NCBI GenBank assembly: GCA_018304205.1
Contig: JAGVWR010000040.1
Span: forward strand, 1 to 7,665
Direction: 5' to 3'
Origin: Candidatus Pacearchaeota archaeon
Lineage (GTDB): Archaea > Nanobdellota > Nanobdellia > Pacearchaeales > GW2011-AR1
Length of the DNA: 7,665 nucleotides
Position 1 is the first letter of the stretch, and every line of letters begins with the position of its first letter. Below are positions 5,736-7,665 of the stretch, one piece after another. A model generated the notes under the pieces. The model was not told the DNA's origin. It saw nothing but the letters and a program-made list of their open reading frames with translations, and did not search any database. Made by a program: the position numbers and the translations under genes.

Positions 5736-6168
5736 TTAAACACACAAATCATAGATATTCTTCAAGAAAGTCTTTGCATTTTCTAAACTTTCTTTTGCCG
5801 GTTCTAAATTAGCTTGCGCTATTCTTTGATAAGTAAACTCTCCTCTTTTCTTCTTCTCAATCTTAAAAATTCCAAGCAGTTCTTCTGCTTTTACAAGAAC
5901 TTCTTCATATAACCTTAAATTCATCATAAGTTTTCTTATGTTCTTCAGGAGCTTTCGTTATTATTCTTTTCACAATCAAATATGCTTTTGCAGTATAGAA
6001 AATAGAATAATAGGCATGTGAAATAACAGAGCTAAAATAAGTGTCAGGTTTATCAATTGCAGGTATTTTAGTTTGAAGGTCTTTATTAATACTCATTTGC
6101 ATAATTATCTCTGCAAGTTTTAGTTCATTACCTGCTCTTTCTAAGTAAAGTTTAGTATCTGAATCCAT
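5736..6168 (-). pseudogene. HEPN-domain (UPF0332-like) toxin of module 2, frameshifted
   Basis: Two overlapping reading frames together make one HEPN protein. The first (5905-6168, ATG at 6168) encodes ERAGNELKLAEIIMQM, SHAYYSIFYTAKAYL and TKAPEEHKKTYDEFK, then stops. The second (5736-5927, +1 relative) continues with LYEEVLVKAEELLGIFKIE, RGEFTYQ and LEPAKESLENAKTFLKNIY, the expected C-terminal helices of the HEPN/UPF0332 family. The break is near 5910-5927, where one extra base (or two missing) separates DEFK from LYEEV. The second frame begins ATGATG, so a split gene or recoding is possible, but mutation or a sequencing error is simpler. The start overlaps the MNT stop by 17 nt and has an AGAGAGGA Shine-Dalgarno. 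A canonical Rx4-6H motif is not evident. Confidence 0.8.
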
Positions 6169-6772
6169 TTTTTATTCCTCTCTTTAACAATGAATAAAAT
6201 ATATGTGAATTATATATTGATAAATGTTTCCTTGCTATTTGTTTACCCAAATTTTCATTATCTATTTTTAACATTTCTAAGAATTCTTCTTTTGAGATAA
6301 CATTACTATGAATCTCTAAAGGTGTTTTAAGTTCTGATGATTTTATTGCCGTTTCGATCATTTTTCTTTTATTTTCTTCTTCAATAAAAACAGCAACATC
6401 TAAATCAGAGTCTTTTGTTTGTTTCCCTATAGCGTAAGAACCAAAAATAACAATAGAGAAAAACGAAGTATGTTTTTCAACATCTTCTTTAATTCTTTCT
6501 ATAGCCCTTAAAACTGATTTAGGAAGTTTTTTTGTATTAATTAGTGTAATATAATTAAAGACTAAGTCATTATCAATATTAAGGGTATAAAGTAAAGACC
6601 TTCCAACCCTTCTTTCTTTTACAAGATCCTCATCTTTGAATTTTTTTAAGGCAAGAGATAAAGCATTATTCGATTTCTCACCACAATATTCTTTTATCTC
6701 TTTAATAGAATACTCTTTAAGCATATTCTTAGTTAAAGGTTCAAATATTCTTAATTGACTTTCTGTTAACAT
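6152..6772 (-). CDS. Minimal nucleotidyltransferase with N-terminal HTH, antitoxin of module 2
   Basis: A 206-residue protein with an N-terminal winged-helix-like region (about residues 1-65, YSIKEIKEYCGEKSNNALSL through RRVGRSLLYTL). A linker helix is followed by a minimal nucleotidyltransferase domain with the exact GSX10DXD motif: Gly111-Ser112 in IFGSYAIGK, Asp123/Asp125 in SDLDVAVF. EIHSN (153-157) may carry the third acidic position. The C-terminal region KQIARKHLSIYNSHIFYSLL is the helical tail common to archaeal HTH-NTase antitoxins. It resembles the module 1 MNT in layout but is clearly diverged in sequence, so the modules are not a recent tandem duplication of coding DNA. The promoter and a compound palindromic operator lie at 6814-6855, giving a leader of about 45 nt. 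Its HEPN partner overlaps by 17 nt but is frameshifted. Confidence 0.87.
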   Translation of the reverse strand: MLTESQLRIFEPLTKNMLKEYSIKEIKEYCGEKSNNALSLALKKFKDEDLVKERRVGRSLLYTLNIDNDLVFNYITLINTKKLPKSVLRAIERIKEDVEKHTSFFSIVIFGSYAIGKQTKDSDLDVAVFIEEENKRKMIETAIKSSELKTPLEIHSNVISKEEFLEMLKIDNENLGKQIARKHLSIYNSHIFYSLLKRGIKNGFRY

Positions 6773-6778
6773 ATTATT

Positions 6779-6804
6779 CTGCCTATTTTTAGGTTTTTAT
6801 TAAC
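6779..6804. repeat. Partial copy of the boundary repeat in the module 2 leader
   Basis: CTGCCTATTTTT (6779-6790) is identical to the core of the 36-bp repeat and is followed after a diverged stretch by TTAACC (6800-6805), in the same order and orientation as in the full copies. It lies between the MNT start codon and its operator. Confidence 0.4.
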
Positions 6805-6813
6805 CACTTATCT

Positions 6814-6838
6814 GGTTTATATAAACCAATATATTGGT
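6814..6838. promoter_or_regulatory. Compound palindromic operator of module 2
   Basis: Two perfect 14-bp palindromes overlap by two bases: GGTTTATATAAACC (6814-6827) and ACCAATATATTGGT (6825-6838). They occupy the region between the TATA box and the predicted transcription start of the MNT/HEPN pair. The likely ligand is the module's HTH-MNT protein, perhaps as two dimers (inference). The sequence differs from the module 1 operator, implying insulated autoregulation. Confidence 0.6.
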
Positions 6839-6839
6839 A

Positions 6840-6855
6840 TTTATAAATCTTTCTT
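6840..6855 (-). promoter_or_regulatory. BRE/TATA promoter of module 2
   Basis: The minus strand reads GAAAGATTTATAAA, identical to the module 1 promoter. The predicted start is near 6820, inside the operator. Promoter and 36-bp repeat keep the same order and nearly the same spacing in both modules. Confidence 0.65.
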
Positions 6856-6877
6856 TTTATTAAATTCAAGACTAGGG

Positions 6878-6913
6878 GCACTTAACTGCCTATTTTTGCA
6901 GAGTTTAACCTTA
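6878..6913. repeat. 36-bp module-boundary repeat, copy 2
   Basis: Identical to 5699-5734 and in the same orientation, so the two copies directly flank module 2 at a spacing of 1,179 bp. The same hairpin forms (6882-6889 with 6898-6901 and 6905-6908). Both copies are preceded by GGGG a few bases upstream, and further left by the shared promoter box. On the minus strand it begins directly at a TAA stop (6911-6913) of a short open stretch, as it directly follows the HEPN stop in module 2. Confidence 0.85.
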
Positions 6914-7002
6914 ACCAATTTTACCATTCAACTTTTTTTGATGAAAAAAGTGATTAATTTCTTCCGCATTTTCCTAAATCTAAATTAAAAAAAATAAAAT
7001 AT

Positions 7003-7227
7003 TTAAACTCTTTTAGCTTGATACCAAACAGACTGATTTGTTACTGGTCTGAATACAATAAAATAAATAGGTTTATCTTGACCAAAATTTTCAATAGCAC
7101 AGTTAATATGCCCCGCATCTCCTTCGCTCATCTCACCAAATCCTACATGATGAGTATGCCAATCAACAACATATTTTGCTCTTTCAAAATCTTTCCTACC
7201 ATAAATATCATAAGAAATTAAAATATA
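7003..7227 (-). pseudogene. C-terminal fragment of a JAMM/MPN metalloprotease-like protein
   Basis: An open stretch of 74 codons between stops (TAG 7228-7230, TAA 7003-7005) with no ATG before the motif. It encodes VVDWHTHHVGFGEMSEGDAGHI, the JAMM zinc motif HxHx7SxxD with His24, His26, Ser34 and Asp37 counted from the upstream stop. NFGQDKPIYFIVFRPVTN and YQAKRV then form the expected following strands. JAMM enzymes cleave ubiquitin-like isopeptide bonds or process sulfur carriers. The N-terminal half, with the catalytic glutamate, is absent: upstream the frame closes and gives way to a GC-rich hairpin and a structured RNA. The gene therefore looks 5'-truncated, probably by insertion or deletion. 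Motif preservation suggests recent decay. A non-ATG start producing a tiny protein is unlikely. Confidence 0.7.
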
Positions 7228-7240
7228 CTAAATATAATTG

Positions 7241-7270
7241 GGCAGTCCGGATTTTAGACCGGTCGCTGCC
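7241..7270 (-). terminator. GC-rich hairpin downstream of the second structured RNA
   Basis: GGCAG (7241-7245) pairs with CTGCC (7266-7270) and CCGG (7247-7250) with CCGG (7259-7262) around an 8-nt loop, strikingly GC-rich for this AT-rich region. On the minus strand it follows the structured RNA and is followed by an AT-rich, T-containing stretch, so it may be the RNA's 3' domain or its terminator. It sits 10 bp from the truncation point of the JAMM fragment. Confidence 0.5.
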
Positions 7271-7291
7271 TCTTTTCTTTAAAGAAAATAA

Positions 7292-7457
7292 ATCACCTCA
7301 AGAATATTTCGGATAATCTCTATTGCCTAACAAGGACTTTCATTTAGAGATTTGAAGAAATACTCTTACCTCTTCAAGTTGTTTAACCCTTGAAGAGGAG
7401 GCCCAATCAGCTAAATTAGAGTGATTGAACGTCCTCTTCTGGGCAAAAAGAGGTGAT
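7292..7457 (-). ncRNA. Unidentified structured RNA with an archaeal promoter
   Basis: An 8-bp closing helix pairs ATCACCTC (minus, 7450-7457) with GAGGTGAT (7292-7299). It encloses three main hairpins: 7404-7409/7422-7427 (6 bp, extendable with GCCC/GGGC at 7401-7404/7441-7444), a perfect 10-bp stem 7369-7378/7389-7398, and a perfect 8-bp stem 7315-7322/7345-7352. Segment 7392-7399 can alternatively pair with 7432-7439 over 8 bp, which excludes the 10-bp stem, so a two-state switch is possible. The predicted transcription start from the promoter at 7478-7494 is about 7457, exactly the first base of the closing helix. No RNase P, SRP, tRNA or 5S signature was found, and no coding frame fills the interval. 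Confidence 0.65.
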
Positions 7458-7477
7458 AATATTTATACTGATTAGAA

Positions 7478-7494
7478 CTATTTAAATCTTTCGG
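7478..7494 (-). promoter_or_regulatory. BRE/TATA promoter of the second structured RNA
   Basis: The minus strand reads CCGAAAGATTTAAATAG, with BRE-like CGAAAG followed by TTTAAATA (7479-7486). The centre of the box is 26 nt before the first base of the RNA's closing helix, the canonical archaeal spacing. Confidence 0.65.
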
Positions 7495-7594
7495 TTTTGT
7501 TGCAACTTATCAATGGGAACACCTTGATTTAAGAGACAAATATCTTTAAATCTCTAACAAAATTGATGTGCAATCCACAGACATATGTCACCCC

Positions 7595-7665
7595 CTAAAT
7601 CCACTTACTAAAATCAAAATAAACTTGAGCAGGAGTTTTATTTTCTAAACTTGTATGAGGTCTGA
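7595..7665 (-). CDS. Integrase-core transposase, C-terminal end (IS3/IS481-type), truncated by window edge
   Basis: The last 22 codons and the TAG stop (7595-7597) of a gene entering from the right. They encode RPHTSLENKTPAQVYF followed by a short tail, the conserved C-terminal signature of rve/DDE integrase-core transposases of the IS3/IS481 groups (N/R-x-RPHxSLxxxTPAxxY). The catalytic residues lie outside the window. Just past the stop is a perfect palindrome, GACATATGTC (7580-7589), and TGTGGATTGCACA on the minus strand (about 7567-7579). These are candidates for the element's terminal region, but the other end needed to define inverted repeats is not in the window. Confidence 0.75.
   Translation of the reverse strand, partial: RPHTSLENKTPAQVYFDFSKWI

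Noticed and set aside
5699..6913. CRISPR array, because the repeat is 36 bp
   Set aside because: Only two identical copies 1,179 bp apart with genes between them; no regular short spacers or cas genes.
7018..7221. Open frame of 67 codons on the plus strand
   Set aside because: Opposite the JAMM fragment, whose minus-strand frame has a complete zinc motif; the plus translation has no recognisable feature.
7421..7440. T-loop-like GTTCAATC on the minus strand suggesting a tRNA
   Set aside because: Flanking bases do not form a T stem and no acceptor, D or anticodon arms can be placed.

Overview
The window is AT-rich and archaeal. Evidence: the 3' part of translation factor aIF2 gamma, a subunit Rpo7 / Spt4 / S24e / S27ae gene string, small zinc-ribbon proteins, and BRE/TATA-type promoters placed about 25 nt before predicted starts. 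The very low GC, tight ATGA overlaps and small proteins suggest a DPANN-type lineage (Woesearchaeota/Pacearchaeota-like). That placement is inference.

Layout. 1-887: 3' part of aIF2 gamma (+). 884-2610: a minus-strand operon, disA (diadenylate cyclase) followed by a TVP38/DedA-like membrane protein, converging on and overlapping the aIF2 gamma stop. 2611-3041: a gene-free gap of about 430 nt whose main content is a strongly structured, nested multi-helix RNA (about 2672-2916, probably minus strand) plus the promoters of disA and of the next operon. 3042-4688: a compact plus-strand information-processing operon: rpo7, a 114-aa gene I do not recognise, spt4, rps24e, rps27ae. 4702-6772: two consecutive minus-strand MNT-nucleotidyltransferase/HEPN modules (type VII-like toxin-antitoxin). 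Each has its own promoter and palindromic operator. Copies of one hairpin-forming repeat sit at the module boundaries: two identical 36-bp copies and two degenerate ones. The second HEPN gene is broken by a frameshift. 6911-7227: remnants, the clearest being a C-terminal fragment of a JAMM (MPN) metalloprotease. 7241-7494: a second compact structured RNA on the minus strand with a well-placed archaeal promoter. 7595-7665: the 3' end of an rve/IS3-IS481-type transposase.

How it fits together. The left half is housekeeping: translation initiation, transcription and ribosome genes, and c-di-AMP synthesis coupled to a membrane protein. The right half, after the ribosomal operon terminator, is an accessory island of toxin-antitoxin modules, gene remnants and a transposon end. 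In it, modules look as if they were gained at, or exchanged through, a recurring hairpin repeat. The two most novel items are the repeat-punctuated MNT/HEPN array and the two unidentified structured RNAs, each of which has a promoter close to its closing helix.
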